Positions 34,714-45,862 are shown, numbered from the stretch's first letter. The stretch is 64,000 nt of DNA from Mycobacterium malmoense (GCF_019645855.1 NZ_CP080999.1:558001-622000), one strand, 5' to 3'. A program made the numbers and translations. Notes: generated by a model not told the origin, from the letters alone.

Positions 34714-35259
34714 TTAACGCAGGCCGGGCGGCAGCGTAATCACAGTCGGCACTTCGGGAATGGTGATCACCGACGGCAGCGGTGGCAGGTGATGATGATG
34801 CGTTGGCTGCTGCTGGGTTGGTTGGTGTGTTGGCTGCCTGGTCGGCTGCTGTGCCGGCGGCTCGACGGCACTGCCGGTGGGCGATGTCGTGGTCGGCTGC
34901 GTGGTCGTGGTGGTCGGCACCGTGGTGGTAGTGGCAGTCGTCGGGGTCGTGCTGGTCGTGCTCGTGGTCGGGGTTTGGGTGGTGCCTTGGCCCCCGTGAA
35001 TTAGCTCGATGATGCCATAGACGATGAGGGCGATCAGGATCCCGACGACGACAACCCACGCGATGAGCCCCGCGGGCCTGCGGTACCAGGGAGTGGGCTC
35101 GGTTTCCTGGTCGAGAGGGTCGAAATATTCGGGTGGCTCCCGCCGGTCGGGCGGGGTTTCCGGAGTTGGCGGAACGGTCGGCGGGGGTCCACCCACGCCG
35201 TAGTTGGCATGCTGCGTCTGCTGATTGTGGAAGTCGTCCGGTGGGCCATTGCGTGCCAC
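34714..35259 (-). CDS. Small anchored Thr/His-rich protein ending ITLPPGLR (copy A)
   Basis: The 181-aa paralogue of the next gene has a Pro-rich cytoplasmic segment (GGPPPTVPPTPETPPDRREP), the anchor WYRRPAGLIAWVVVVGILIAL and a Thr-rich tail with HHHH, ending LPSVITIPEVPTVITLPPGLR. The shared C-terminal motif suggests a common binding function at the outer end. GTG 35259 is chosen by alignment with copy B; the frame is open to 35298. Confidence 0.6.
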   Translation of the reverse strand: MARNGPPDDFHNQQTQHANYGVGGPPPTVPPTPETPPDRREPPEYFDPLDQETEPTPWYRRPAGLIAWVVVVGILIALIVYGIIELIHGGQGTTQTPTTSTTSTTPTTATTTTVPTTTTTQPTTTSPTGSAVEPPAQQPTRQPTHQPTQQQPTHHHHLPPLPSVITIPEVPTVITLPPGLR

Positions 35260-35674
35260 GGCACCGATGGTACTGACACCGCATGGGCTCACGTCCAAGG
35301 ATTAACGGGTCTGGTTCGAGTTTCGCGTCGGGTCGATGCCTCGGGTCGATGCCATGCCGTGCCATGAAGCCTCGAGAGCGGCGCCATGACGTTTCTGCGT
35401 CTGTGAGATCGGTTGTGACGACTATCGAATCGTCGATACGAGAGTGCGCAGCGTGGTGCTGTGCGGCGGTGTGTCCGGAAAGGGTTTATTGGGTGCCGGT
35501 ATCGATTTGGTGCGCGGCCCAGCCTCGGGGCGAGCGTCTCGACGCATGCCTTGAGGACGCGGCGTTCGCATCGTTTCTCGAACACCTGCGTTCCTCGGAC
35601 ACCTGCGTTTCGCGGTAGATGAGGGTGTCCGGCGAGGCGATCTTGCTCAGCTGGCCGGAGCTGGACATATCTAC

Positions 35675-36745
35675 CAAGAACTTAGGCCCGTGGGACTTTC
35701 GAAAGGCTTGGGGTGATCGCTTCCGGAACGTGTGGCTCCGCAATCGTCATGGAGTCCAAAAACTCCTGGTAGCTGTGTTGTATACGGGCTCGGAGCAAAC
35801 TCCAGCCGCCGCCGGGATAGTTCAGTTTGAAAGTACCCGTCGGTAGCGCACAGGCCCGCATTCACCCCCGCACTTAAGATAACTGTTGCCGCAACAATGC
35901 GATTGTTCGCCAGGGCGTACGGAACACTCGTCGTTTTTGCTGAAAGATAGCGTTTCACCGCCGACACCGACGCGGTCAGGCCGTGCTCGTCACCGAGGCG
36001 CGGTGATCTGTAGCGGCACGCAGCGCACGATGACATCGCGATACATCTCCTTTTGCGGCCACGTGATCTGCGGCGGCCAGGTGTCGACTAGCGGTGAAAA
36101 CTCATCCCGGATCCTCTGCTGCTCTGGGTTGGCCGACTCCTTCGACGATTACCCCGTCGTCACCGGCGGGGCCACCTCCGTGCGCACTGTTTCACGGCCC
36201 GCCCCCAAGGGGTGGGTGATGGGTGGGGTGTGCGCCCGGCCTTGTCTTGGGCGAGCGCTTGTGGTGAGTCGCGGGGCGTGCTTGGTATTGGCTTGTGCCA
36301 CAGGCGTACACCGGCGCTGTCTGGTCTTGGCGTGCGTTGACCCTCGTTGGTTGTCGCTGACTGCACCGACGGTTATGTCCTTCGTGCCGTCGCGGTAGGG
36401 ACAAGCCGCACGACGGTTTTCACCGCCCGCTCGCGTCATCCCTGCTGTGGCGCCGCTCGGTGAAATCCGCCGGCACGTTGAGCGGGAGTGATCGAGACGC
36501 GCACGTCATGGGTTTTTGTCGACGTCCAGCAACGGCGCCCCGTCACGCCATTTCAACGCTGCCAACAAATGACTTTTCCCAGCCGTCTATTTAGCCTCAG
36601 GCGGGTAATAGTTTCCTGTGCACTTCGGACAGATTTGCTGCTCATACATATCACCACAGTTAATTGTCTCTTTTGTTGCCAATAATTGCTCAACATAATT
36701 GGTAGGTACGTTTAACACGTCGTTATCCAGAATTGTACAAAGGAG
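35675..36745 (+). repeat. Duplicated roughly 1.07-kb non-coding segment, copy 1
   Basis: From CAAGAACTTAGGC at 35675 to the AAAGGAG before 36752, the sequence is collinear with 52123-53207. Well-kept blocks are: GTGGGACTTTCGA, ACCGCCGACACC, GCAGCGCACGATGACATCGCGAT, the stretch 36251-36330 (GGTATTGGCTTGTGCCACA) and 36600-36745 (GGGTAATAGTTTCC, CACAGTTAATTGTC). No frame stays open in both copies with a credible protein. It may be a long regulatory leader, an RNA or an old gene remnant. Nothing else is seen in 35260-35674. Confidence 0.75.
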
Positions 36746-36751
36746 ATGGTC

Positions 36752-38017
36752 GTGGACCTCGCAGCCCGCCCCTACATCACCGCTGGAGTCGCCCTGGCCA
36801 GCGCCGTCGTCATCGCCGCAGGCCCCATGGCCCAGCACCTGCCCGACCTTCACCTGGCCCAACAGCTACGCCAGGTGAGCGTGTCTGACATCAACCTCAC
36901 CGACGCCGCTAGCGGTATGACCGACCTATTCTCCGGCGTAGGGAACGAACTCGAATCGCTCGCGAGTGGAGCAAGCGCACTCGCGGTGCCCGCTGCCGCC
37001 CTTACCGACTTCATCAACCCCGCTGCACTGCCTTTGCCCGTCCAGACGTGGGTCACCACCTTCCAGGCCCTGGGAATGAACACTCAGCAGATCTTCGACG
37101 CGTGGACCCAGATGCCATTTCCCGTCGCACAGCAAATCGCCGCGAATTGGCTGCAGTACGGGAGCGACTACGTCGGCCCTTTCCAAACGGTCGCGAACAA
37201 CATGGTTAACTATTTCACCGGTACACAAACTAGCGACTTTGTCCCGCTATTGCAACAAGCGTGGAGTGCGCTCATAAATACCAGCAGCTCTACAAACATC
37301 ACCCAAGCATTTAACGACTTGAACTTTGCGTTTATCATTAATCCCGCGATTCAGTTTGGGGAACCGCTCGAAAGTGTTTTGGCGATACCCACGTATATTG
37401 CGGCCAACTTTTCCAGTTTCGTCAATGGTCTACTTAATGCGGGCAATGGTCTTCCATTTACTGCTATCGGATATTTCGTAGCGTCTTTGGAACCGCTGCT
37501 CGAAAAAACCTTCGCAGGAGCGCTTCAAGCCTCCTTCAACGCGTTCAATGTTGGGGACGCAACGGACGGGGTGCTGAACCTGGTCAATATTCCGGGCGCC
37601 ATGATAAACGCTCTTCTCAACGGGCAATTCAACAATACAAAGACTATCCAAGGTTGGGCCAATGGCCTGCTCAGCTTTGCGACCTGTAGAGCCGGTACGT
37701 GCAGCCCGAGTGGCCTATTGAGCAAGCTGCTCCTGAATTTCTCGCCAAATTTGGCCAGCACTATGGTCGCACCCAATGGGCAAAACATCGCACAAGGCGG
37801 CAGCCTCGTGACCGCATTCCAGAACTTCGCAAACCAGCTAATAAACGGTTGGCCGAGCCTGAGTCCGGTGGTGAGCGACATTAGTGGTGGATTGACTTCA
37901 TTGCTACAAAGCATCCCATCAACCCTATCGAATCTCCCGTCGATGCTAGGCAATCTGGGCGGAGCGTTGACAGGCCAGATCGGGGCTTGGATCGCCACCA
38001 TCCTCAGGCTGCTCTAA
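36752..38017 (+). CDS. GjpA-like putative outer-membrane porin, copy 1
   Basis: The 421-aa exported-type protein starts VDLAARPYITAGVALASAVVIAAGP, a signal-like hydrophobic segment, followed by QVSVSDINLTD. The body is rich in small and polar residues (SALINTSSS, NVGDATDGVLNLVNIPGAMINALLNG) and ends IGAWIATILRLL. I recall this family being annotated as GjpA-type porin after the Gordonia protein; porin function is by analogy. GTG 36752 is chosen over ATG 36746 because AAAGGAG touches the ATG. Two paralogues are at 48416 and 53214. Confidence 0.65.
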   Translation: MDLAARPYITAGVALASAVVIAAGPMAQHLPDLHLAQQLRQVSVSDINLTDAASGMTDLFSGVGNELESLASGASALAVPAAALTDFINPAALPLPVQTWVTTFQALGMNTQQIFDAWTQMPFPVAQQIAANWLQYGSDYVGPFQTVANNMVNYFTGTQTSDFVPLLQQAWSALINTSSSTNITQAFNDLNFAFIINPAIQFGEPLESVLAIPTYIAANFSSFVNGLLNAGNGLPFTAIGYFVASLEPLLEKTFAGALQASFNAFNVGDATDGVLNLVNIPGAMINALLNGQFNNTKTIQGWANGLLSFATCRAGTCSPSGLLSKLLLNFSPNLASTMVAPNGQNIAQGGSLVTAFQNFANQLINGWPSLSPVVSDISGGLTSLLQSIPSTLSNLPSMLGNLGGALTGQIGAWIATILRLL

Positions 38018-38053
38018 ATCCATGGTGGTCGCCGATGCGAGCCGGTGACCCGC

Positions 38054-38099
38054 CAACGGCAATTGGCCCCCTTCGCAAGAAGGGGGCCAATTGCCGTTG
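38054..38099 (+). terminator. Hairpin terminator after GjpA-like copy 1
   Basis: Perfect 21-bp arms (38054-38074 and 38079-38099) close on a GCAA tetraloop. No T-run follows, as is usual in mycobacteria. The preceding GCCGATGCGAGCCGGTGACC is also found after the other two copies. The 38100-38329 stretch holds no gene; it does keep a short segment (GGTGTGAGTCCTCTGGAGGAGAAG) similar to 54560-54584. Confidence 0.85.
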
Positions 38100-38329
38100 T
38101 GCGCCCGGTATGGGCATTCACTTGAAGGTGTGAGTCCTCTGGAGGAGAAGATGATTCAACTCCTAATCAAGGGGCAACGGCGTCACTGCCAAGTGGGTGC
38201 GGAAGAAGCCGGAGACGAAACTTTGGACCAAGGGATACGAATCACCTATGAGACATACCGGTCGGCGTAAGCCGGCAACTGATGGTGAAGCCCGATCCAC
38301 CGAAGCGGCCGGCGCGCATTTTAGGCAGT

Positions 38330-38920
38330 TCAGAACGTGTCGACCTTGTCGATGCTGACGAACATGCCGTGGCCGGTGCGCTCGTTGGTGAACCGCGTGC
38401 CTTCTTCGGTGGCGTTGATCGTCCAGCCCTGCGCCTCGTAGGTCTTGTAGTCGATGGTGACGGTCGGGATGGCTCCCAGGTTGCCCAGCACCCACTGCAC
38501 CGAACCGCCGGAGCTGATACTGACACCGTTGGCGTGTTCACCATCCTGCATGGGCGAGTTGGTGAACGGGGCTTCGCACCCGACGGACTCTTTGTTGATC
38601 TGGCAACGGGTCATGCCGGACTTGGTCTCGATGAAGACATAGCCGTCTTTGTCCGGCGGCAGCGGGATGGCGCCCGCTGGTCCCGTCGGGCTCCCCGGCG
38701 CCGGGGCCGGGCTTGTGCTGGCGGTCGGCGGCGGCGACGGCGCAGCGCTGGGTCGTGGCGTGGGAAAGGTGGGCTCGGTCGGCCCCGTCCCCGGCGTGGC
38801 CACCGGCTTGCCCTCGATGACCGAGCTGCAGCCCGAAACCAACACAGCGCTGGCCACCAGGGACGAGAGCAGCAGCGAACCGGCGGCCAGGTTCCGCCGT
38901 GCCTTTTGCGATAACTGCAC
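38330..38920 (-). CDS. Lipoprotein, possibly LpqJ-like
   Basis: The 196-aa protein has a lipoprotein signal with lipobox LVSGC (Cys near residue 31), a Pro/Ser/Thr-rich linker (TPGTGPTEPTFPTPRPSAAP) and a compact domain: YVFIETKSGMTRCQINKESVGCEAPF, then SISSGGSVQWVLGNLG and GTRFTNERTGHGMFVSIDKV. Two Cys in the domain probably form a disulfide. From memory a lipoprotein of similar size (Rv0344c, LpqJ) lies near dnaK in M. tuberculosis, but the match is unproved. The start is GTG 38920. Confidence 0.75.
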   Translation of the reverse strand: MQLSQKARRNLAAGSLLLSSLVASAVLVSGCSSVIEGKPVATPGTGPTEPTFPTPRPSAAPSPPPTASTSPAPAPGSPTGPAGAIPLPPDKDGYVFIETKSGMTRCQINKESVGCEAPFTNSPMQDGEHANGVSISSGGSVQWVLGNLGAIPTVTIDYKTYEAQGWTINATEEGTRFTNERTGHGMFVSIDKVDTF

Positions 38921-39164
38921 CCGCCGCTCCCGAAACTCTCAGATATCAGGGCTTAGATTACGCATTGGGCAGCAAGAGTGGCTGCAGACGGGGACCTATC
39001 GATGCAGAGCCGTTGGCGCAGGTTTACCGCCGCGTGATGCGTGTCGCCCCGGCAGCTCGGTGGACAGGCGGCGACGATCCCGGCCCGACGGCTCTGGCGG
39101 CTAGCTGAATAACGTTGTGTCGCGGTCTGTTTCCGCTCGAACCGCTCGGAATGCGGCGGGCGCC

Positions 39165-40115
39165 CTACAGGCCCAGCAGCCGCTCGGCGTTGCGGTGGCT
39201 GATGCTCGCCCGCTCGTCGTGACGCAACGGCAGATTGTCGAAGAAGGCGCGGGCGGCGCGCATCGACCCGAACGGGTAGTCGGCCGAAAAGCACACGCGC
39301 CCAACGCCGACCTGCGCGACGAGGTTGGCGTAGGTCGGCTCGTCGTTGAAGTTGGCGAAGGTGTAGTTCAGGTTCCGCCGAAGGTAGGTGCTGACGGGAT
39401 GCCGCAGCCCGGTCAGTTCGGGTGTCAGGGTGGCGTCGAACCGTGGCAGCATGAACGACGTCGCTTCGCCCATGTGCCCGATGATGAATTGCAGCGACGG
39501 GTAGCGGTCGAACACGCCACCGAGAATCAGTCGCAGCACATGCGTGGCCGTATTGATGTGCCAGCCCCAGCCCACCGTGGCCAACACGAAGGTGACGTCG
39601 GCGGCGAATCCCGCGTAGCTGGACTCGATGACGCCCGCTGGCGGAATGGTCGGATGCAGGTAGATCGGGACCTTCAGCGCGGCCGCGCGCTCGAGAACGG
39701 GTTCGAAATACCGGTCGTCCAGGTAGCGACCCTTGCTGTGCCCGTTGATGACCGCGCCGGGAAAGCCGTGCTGTCGCACCGCTCGCTCGAGTTCCTCGGC
39801 CGCCGCCTCCGGCGCGCTGATGGGCACGGCGGCAAACCCCGCCAGCCGATCCGGGTGCCGCCCCACCGCCGCCGCGAGCTCGTCATTGCAATTGCGGGCC
39901 AACCGAACCGCTTCCGGCCCGTCGAGCTGTTCGACTCCCGGTGCTGCCAGCGACAGCACCGCCAGGTCGACGCCCGCCTCGTCCATCGCCGCGATCCGGC
40001 CCTCACCGAGATCGCTGATCGCTTCGACTATCCCGGGCCGCGACGCCAGCCAGGCGCCCGGTCCGCTCAGGAATCCCGTTGTCGCGTAATGCTCTTCGAG
40101 GGCGATGGTCCGCAT
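39165..40115 (-). CDS. Amidohydrolase-family decarboxylase-like protein
   Basis: The 316-aa protein is of the amidohydrolase_2 family, close to gamma-resorcylate/ACMSD-type decarboxylases: start MRTIALEEHYAT (ExH metal site), PIYLHPTIPP with the metal His, FIIGHMGEATSFMLPRF and FSADYPFG with the metal Asp. It probably decarboxylates or hydrolyses an aromatic or ring-cleavage acid. It lies 7 bp after the aldehyde dehydrogenase gene on the same strand, so the two make a catabolic operon, likely controlled by the divergent LysR gene. Confidence 0.85.
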   Translation of the reverse strand: MRTIALEEHYATTGFLSGPGAWLASRPGIVEAISDLGEGRIAAMDEAGVDLAVLSLAAPGVEQLDGPEAVRLARNCNDELAAAVGRHPDRLAGFAAVPISAPEAAAEELERAVRQHGFPGAVINGHSKGRYLDDRYFEPVLERAAALKVPIYLHPTIPPAGVIESSYAGFAADVTFVLATVGWGWHINTATHVLRLILGGVFDRYPSLQFIIGHMGEATSFMLPRFDATLTPELTGLRHPVSTYLRRNLNYTFANFNDEPTYANLVAQVGVGRVCFSADYPFGSMRAARAFFDNLPLRHDERASISHRNAERLLGL

Positions 40116-40122
40116 CTACCGG

Positions 40123-41613
40123 CTACCCCGCCAGGACCCTGGCGGCGGCACTCCAGTACGGCAGCTCCTCGCGGTTGGTGGTCAGCCGAATCGTCTTGCT
40201 GTACCCGTATTCCGCGAGCGTCTCCCGGGCGTGCTCGCGCCCGAATCCGCTGTGGCCGACCCCGCCGAATCCGGTACCGATGGAAATCCGGTGATAGTTG
40301 TTGACGAAGACGGCCCCGGCCCGGATCCGCCGGCTCACCCGCAGCGCCCGATCGCCGTCCTGGCTGAACACCGCCGCGACCAGTCCGAACGGGGTGCCGT
40401 TGGCGATCCGCACCGCTTCGTCCTCGTCGGTGAACGGGATGAGGGTGACCACCGGACCGAAGATCTCCTCGGTGGCCACCCGCATGCCGGGTGTGACGTC
40501 GGTCAGCACGGTCGGCGCGACGAAGAAACCGTCCGCCAATCGGGGATCGTCGGGCAGCGGCGCCTGAGCGGCGATGCGGGCGCCCTCGGCCACCCCGATG
40601 TCGAGGTAGTCCAGGACTTGCTTCTGCTGCGTCCGCGTGACCAACGGGCCGACGTCGGTGGCGGGGTCGGCGCCATCGCCCACCCGCAGCCGGCTCACCG
40701 CGGCGCACAGTTTCGCCTCGAACTCTGCAAAGATGTTGTCCTGCACCAGGATTCGCGACGAGGCGGTGCAGGCCTCGCCCTGGTTGAAAAAGCCACCGTC
40801 GACGGCGGCCAGCAGCGCCTCGTGCAGATTGGCGTCGTCGAACACCACCAGCGGGTTCTTTCCGCCCAGCTCCATCAACGTCGGGGTGAGGTTGCCGGCC
40901 GCGCTGCGCAGCACCGCCGCGCCCGTCCTCGGCGATCCGGTGAACGACACCTTGCCCACCAGCCGGTGCGCGGCGAGCGCGGCACCCACCGCGCCCCTGC
41001 CGGGCAGGACGTGCAGCACGCGATCGGGCAGCACCGACTGAATCAGTTCCACCATGCGTAGCACCACCGAGGGCGTCTGCTCCGGCGGTTTGAGCACGAC
41101 GGCGTTGCCGACGGCCAGCGCGGGCGCGACCTTTCCGGCGGTGTGGATGGGTGGCCAGTTGAACGGCACGATGCCCGCGATCACCCCATACGGCTCCAGC
41201 GTCGTCACGTCCAGGACCGGGCCGTAGTCACGCGCCTGGCTGGGCAGCACCTCCACCAGGCTGCCGAAGTACTCGAAGATGCCGATCGCGGCTTCGACGT
41301 CGAAATTGCGCGCCTGGGTGATCGGCTTGCCCATTTCGAGTGACTCGAGCACGGCGATCTCGTCGGCGTGGGCGCGGATGACCTCGGCGATCTGGCGCAG
41401 GTACCGCCCGCGTTCCCGGGCCGGGCGCCGCTTCCAGCGCAGGTGCGCGGCGTGGGCCGCCCGCACCGCCTGGTCCACCTCTTCCGGCCCGGCCCCCTGG
41501 ACGACGGTGACGGTCTGACCCGTGGCGGGGTTTTCGACGACGAATTGGTCGTCGGTGGACGCCGAAGACCAACGGGTTCTGGTCTTGGTTAGGGCGGGAG
41601 CTTGCGGAGTCAT
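40123..41613 (-). CDS. NAD(P)-dependent aldehyde dehydrogenase
   Basis: The 496-aa enzyme has all the family landmarks: VPFNWPP with the oxyanion Asn, VLKPPEQTP with the cofactor Lys, LMELGGKNPLVVF with the general-base Glu, FNQGEACTASSR with the catalytic Cys, and EEIFGPVVTLIPF. It oxidises an aldehyde to an acid; the substrate is probably the partner of the adjacent amidohydrolase pathway. It diverges from the LysR gene across about 97 bp. Confidence 0.9.
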   Translation of the reverse strand: MTPQAPALTKTRTRWSSASTDDQFVVENPATGQTVTVVQGAGPEEVDQAVRAAHAAHLRWKRRPARERGRYLRQIAEVIRAHADEIAVLESLEMGKPITQARNFDVEAAIGIFEYFGSLVEVLPSQARDYGPVLDVTTLEPYGVIAGIVPFNWPPIHTAGKVAPALAVGNAVVLKPPEQTPSVVLRMVELIQSVLPDRVLHVLPGRGAVGAALAAHRLVGKVSFTGSPRTGAAVLRSAAGNLTPTLMELGGKNPLVVFDDANLHEALLAAVDGGFFNQGEACTASSRILVQDNIFAEFEAKLCAAVSRLRVGDGADPATDVGPLVTRTQQKQVLDYLDIGVAEGARIAAQAPLPDDPRLADGFFVAPTVLTDVTPGMRVATEEIFGPVVTLIPFTDEDEAVRIANGTPFGLVAAVFSQDGDRALRVSRRIRAGAVFVNNYHRISIGTGFGGVGHSGFGREHARETLAEYGYSKTIRLTTNREELPYWSAAARVLAG

Positions 41614-41709
41614 GCGGCATCGTCCGGTTGGGGTCGGGGTGTCCGACGGCAGAGGGGTTCAGCCGAACGCTACGTTGACCAGCGCGACCGAGGCCAACGA
41701 CATTTTCTG

Positions 41710-42639
41710 ATGGACACCATCACCAGCGGTGATAATGGCTCGGTGGAGCTACGCCATCTGGAGTACTTCCTTGCTGTCGTCGACAACCTCAGCTTCACCC
41801 GCGCGGCCGAAAGACTTCACGTCGTCCAATCCGGCGTATCCGCGACGATCAAGGCCCTCGAACGCGAACTGGGTGCGCAACTGTTGGTCCGAGGCCCGGC
41901 GGGCGTGGCACTCACCCCCGCCGGGCAGGAGTTTGTCCCCCACGCCCGCGCGACCATTGACGCCGCCCGCGCGGCCAAAGACGCCGTCGCCACCACCCGA
42001 GGCGCCATCCGCGGGACCGTCACCCTGGGAACGTTGACGGCGATCAGCGTGATCGACATACCCACGCTGCTGGCCGACCTCCATGCCCGACACCCCGGCG
42101 TGGTGGTTCACTTGCGCGCCGCCAGCGCCGGATCGGCCGGACTCGCCCAACAACTCCGCGACGGCCACCTCGACGTCGCCTTCCTCGTTTTCACCGATCC
42201 GCCGCCGGTCGACCTGGACGCTCGACTCGTCGCCGCCGTTCCGCTGCTGCTGGTTGTCCCCGCCGATCACCCACTCGCCCAACGGGACTCGGTGCCGCTG
42301 GCCGAGTTGGCCGGTATGTCGTTCGTCGACGGTCCACGCGGATACGGCAACCGAGCCGTGGTCGACAACGCGTTCGCCGCCGCCGGCATCGAACGGACCG
42401 TTGCCGTGGAGCTCGCGGACATCAGCACGGCCGCGGTCTATATCCGAAAGGGCCTGGGAATCGGCTTCCTGAGTTGGTCCATCTTTGACGACATCGACGA
42501 TTCGGGCCTGGTGACGGTCCGCATCGCCGACTACGACCTCCAATGGCGGTTGTACGTCGCGACCTGTGTGACCCGCCCGCCCAGCGCCGCCACTCGCGCC
42601 CTGCTTTCGCTGATCGAGGAAGTCATCTCACGCCGGTGA
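41710..42639 (+). CDS. LysR-family transcriptional regulator
   Basis: The 309-aa protein has the LysR helix-turn-helix near residues 12-70 (ELRHLEYFLAVVDNLSFTRAAERLHVVQSGVSATIKALERELGAQLL) and a periplasmic-binding-type effector domain (VTLGTLTAISVIDIPTLL). The position divergent from the aldehyde dehydrogenase/amidohydrolase pair is the classic arrangement of a LysR regulator and its targets. ATG 41710 is used; GTG 41743 is an alternative. Confidence 0.9.
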   Translation: MDTITSGDNGSVELRHLEYFLAVVDNLSFTRAAERLHVVQSGVSATIKALERELGAQLLVRGPAGVALTPAGQEFVPHARATIDAARAAKDAVATTRGAIRGTVTLGTLTAISVIDIPTLLADLHARHPGVVVHLRAASAGSAGLAQQLRDGHLDVAFLVFTDPPPVDLDARLVAAVPLLLVVPADHPLAQRDSVPLAELAGMSFVDGPRGYGNRAVVDNAFAAAGIERTVAVELADISTAAVYIRKGLGIGFLSWSIFDDIDDSGLVTVRIADYDLQWRLYVATCVTRPPSAATRALLSLIEEVISRR

Positions 42640-42690
42640 GTGACCCGCCCTAGGGCAACCCTAAGGCGACCCTAAGGCGGGCCTGAGCGC

Positions 42691-42747
42691 CGAGCCTGTA
42701 AATCTGCAGGCACCCACTCGCACTTTGTCTGCAGATTTACAGGCTCG
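42691..42747. repeat. 19-bp-arm inverted repeat after the LysR gene
   Basis: CGAGCCTGTAAATCTGCAG (42691-42709) and CTGCAGATTTACAGGCTCG (42729-42747) are perfect inverted arms with a 19-nt loop. The right end continues GCTCGCGAGCCC, as does the palindrome at 57-116. It may terminate the LysR transcript or be a dispersed hairpin. Apart from the remnant at 42883-43098 and the dnaK control elements, 42640-43310 holds nothing I can call. Confidence 0.8.
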
Positions 42748-42882
42748 CGAGCCCCGGCGACGATGCAAGCTCGGCGCCATGAGCTGCCGCTGGCCCTACT
42801 GTCCTCGGCGATGACGCCGACGAGCCGCCGCCGTCTGTTTGAAGCATTTTCGGGCATAGGCCAACCCCGCGGGGTCCGGTGA

Positions 42883-43098
42883 AATGACCGGCTAGAACAT
42901 GTCGAACGGTTCGCGAACAACACGGGAACCGATCCCGAGCGACTCGTCGCTCGCACCCGAGAGATGGCAACACAACTGCCAGAGGCGATCGCCGGCACTG
43001 CGGCAGGCGTCAAGGCGGAGGGTTTGATCGAACTACGAGACTCGCTCATCCGGGAGGTCAGAGCTCTCGCCGCAACCATCGAAGGGCTGTCGGGCTAA
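42883..43098 (+). pseudogene. Possible gene remnant upstream of dnaK
   Basis: An open stretch of about 71 codons reads EHVERFANNTGTDPERLVAR, continues with MATQLPEAIAGTAAGVKAEG and ends ALAATIEGLSG, with helical coding-like character. It lacks a start near its beginning; the only ATG (42964) would give 44 residues. I do not recognise the family. It may be the tail of a lost gene. Confidence 0.3.
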
Positions 43099-43150
43099 GC
43101 GGGCCCGCGGTGGACGGCCGACGAGGCCGCCGAAGGAAGTGATGCCCCCG

Positions 43151-43176
43151 GGAACAAGACGCGGCCGCCCGCCGTT
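43151..43176 (+). promoter_or_regulatory. SigH-like promoter of the dnaK operon
   Basis: GGAAC (43151-43155), 18 bases, then GTT (43174-43176) fits the mycobacterial SigH pattern (GGAA/GTT). The same spacing occurs before clpB. It lies upstream of both HspR-type repeats, so SigH activation and HspR repression could act together. Confidence 0.5.
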
Positions 43177-43190
43177 AGCATGGTCGACAA

Positions 43191-43211
43191 GTTGAGTGAA
43201 CCCGGCTCAAT
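43191..43211. promoter_or_regulatory. HspR-associated inverted repeat 1 (dnaK)
   Basis: GTTGAGT-N7-GCTCAAT matches the HAIR consensus CTTGAGT-N7-ACTCAAG with a few substitutions. HspR binding here represses the operon at normal temperature. Confidence 0.8.
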
Positions 43212-43246
43212 ATTGCGGTTGACAGCGCACTGCCCGCAGGGGCAGG

Positions 43247-43267
43247 CTTGAGCGGGGTTCACTCAGC
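43247..43267. promoter_or_regulatory. HspR-associated inverted repeat 2 (dnaK)
   Basis: CTTGAGC-N7-ACTCAGC is a second HAIR-like element, centred 56 bp after the first and 44 bp before the dnaK ATG. A TTGACA (43219-43224) lies between the two, a candidate -35 of a second promoter. Confidence 0.75.
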
Positions 43268-43310
43268 ATAGTGGCACCAAAGAAGCTCTAGATAACCAGG
43301 AGGAATCACT

Positions 43311-45166
<1,856 letters not shown>

Positions 45167-45170
<4 letters not shown>

Positions 45171-45826
45171 CGGGCGGCAATCAAAACGCGGACGGCAACC
45201 CGCAGGAACAGGTGACGGTCACCGACAAACGGCGCATCGATCCCGAGACCGGTGAAGTGCGGCACGCCCCTCCCGGCGCAACGCCTGGGACAACGGTCGG
45301 CAAGGCCGACGAGGCAGGAGCCAAAGTCGTCGAGCTGACCGCCGATCTGCAACGCGTGCAGGCCGATTTCGCCAACTACCGCAAACGGGCGCTGCGCGAC
45401 CAGCAGGCGGCGGCGGATCGCGCCAAGGCCACCGTCGTCAGCCAATTGCTGGGCGTGCTCGACGATCTCGACCGGGCGCGCGCCCACGGCGACCTGGAGT
45501 CGGGGCCGCTGAAGTCCGTCGCCGACAAGCTGATGAGCGCGCTGGCCGGACTCGGCCTGACGGCGTTCGGTGAGGAGGGCGAGGACTTCGACCCCGTGCT
45601 GCACGAAGCCGTGCAGCACGAGGGCGACGGCGACGAGGGCTCCAAACCGGTCATCGGCACCGTCATGCGCCAGGGCTACCGGCTGGGCGAGAACGTGCTG
45701 CGCCATGCCCTAGTAGGCGTGGTGGACACGGTCGCGGGCGAGGGCGACGAAGCCGTCGCCGCAACGGAGCCCGCCGAAGCCGAGAAGTCCGACACCGACG
45801 AAAACGCCGACACCGCCGGTGAATAG
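45167..45826 (+). CDS. grpE: Nucleotide exchange factor GrpE
   Basis: The 219-aa protein has an unstructured polar N-terminus, a long helix (ELTADLQRVQADFANYRKRALRDQQ) and the GrpE beta domain (FGEEGEDFDPVLHEAVQHEG, VMRQGYRLGENVLRHALVGV). It releases ADP from DnaK. The GTG start overlaps the dnaK stop (GTGA), coupling their translation. The C-terminal tail is acidic. Confidence 0.95.
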
Positions 45827-45862
45827 GCACTGATAGCGAAAGGTGGAAGGGGGTGACGCAAC

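Noticed and set aside
36746..36751. ATG as start of the porin-like genes (also 48410 and 53208)
   Set aside because: The AAAGGAG touches the ATG with no spacing; the GTG six bases on is better placed.
36149..36862. Short minus-strand frames in the duplicated segment with a shared CPKxTGNYYP reading
   Set aside because: The shared residues follow from nucleotide similarity; frames differ in length, have stops at different points and lack ribosome sites.
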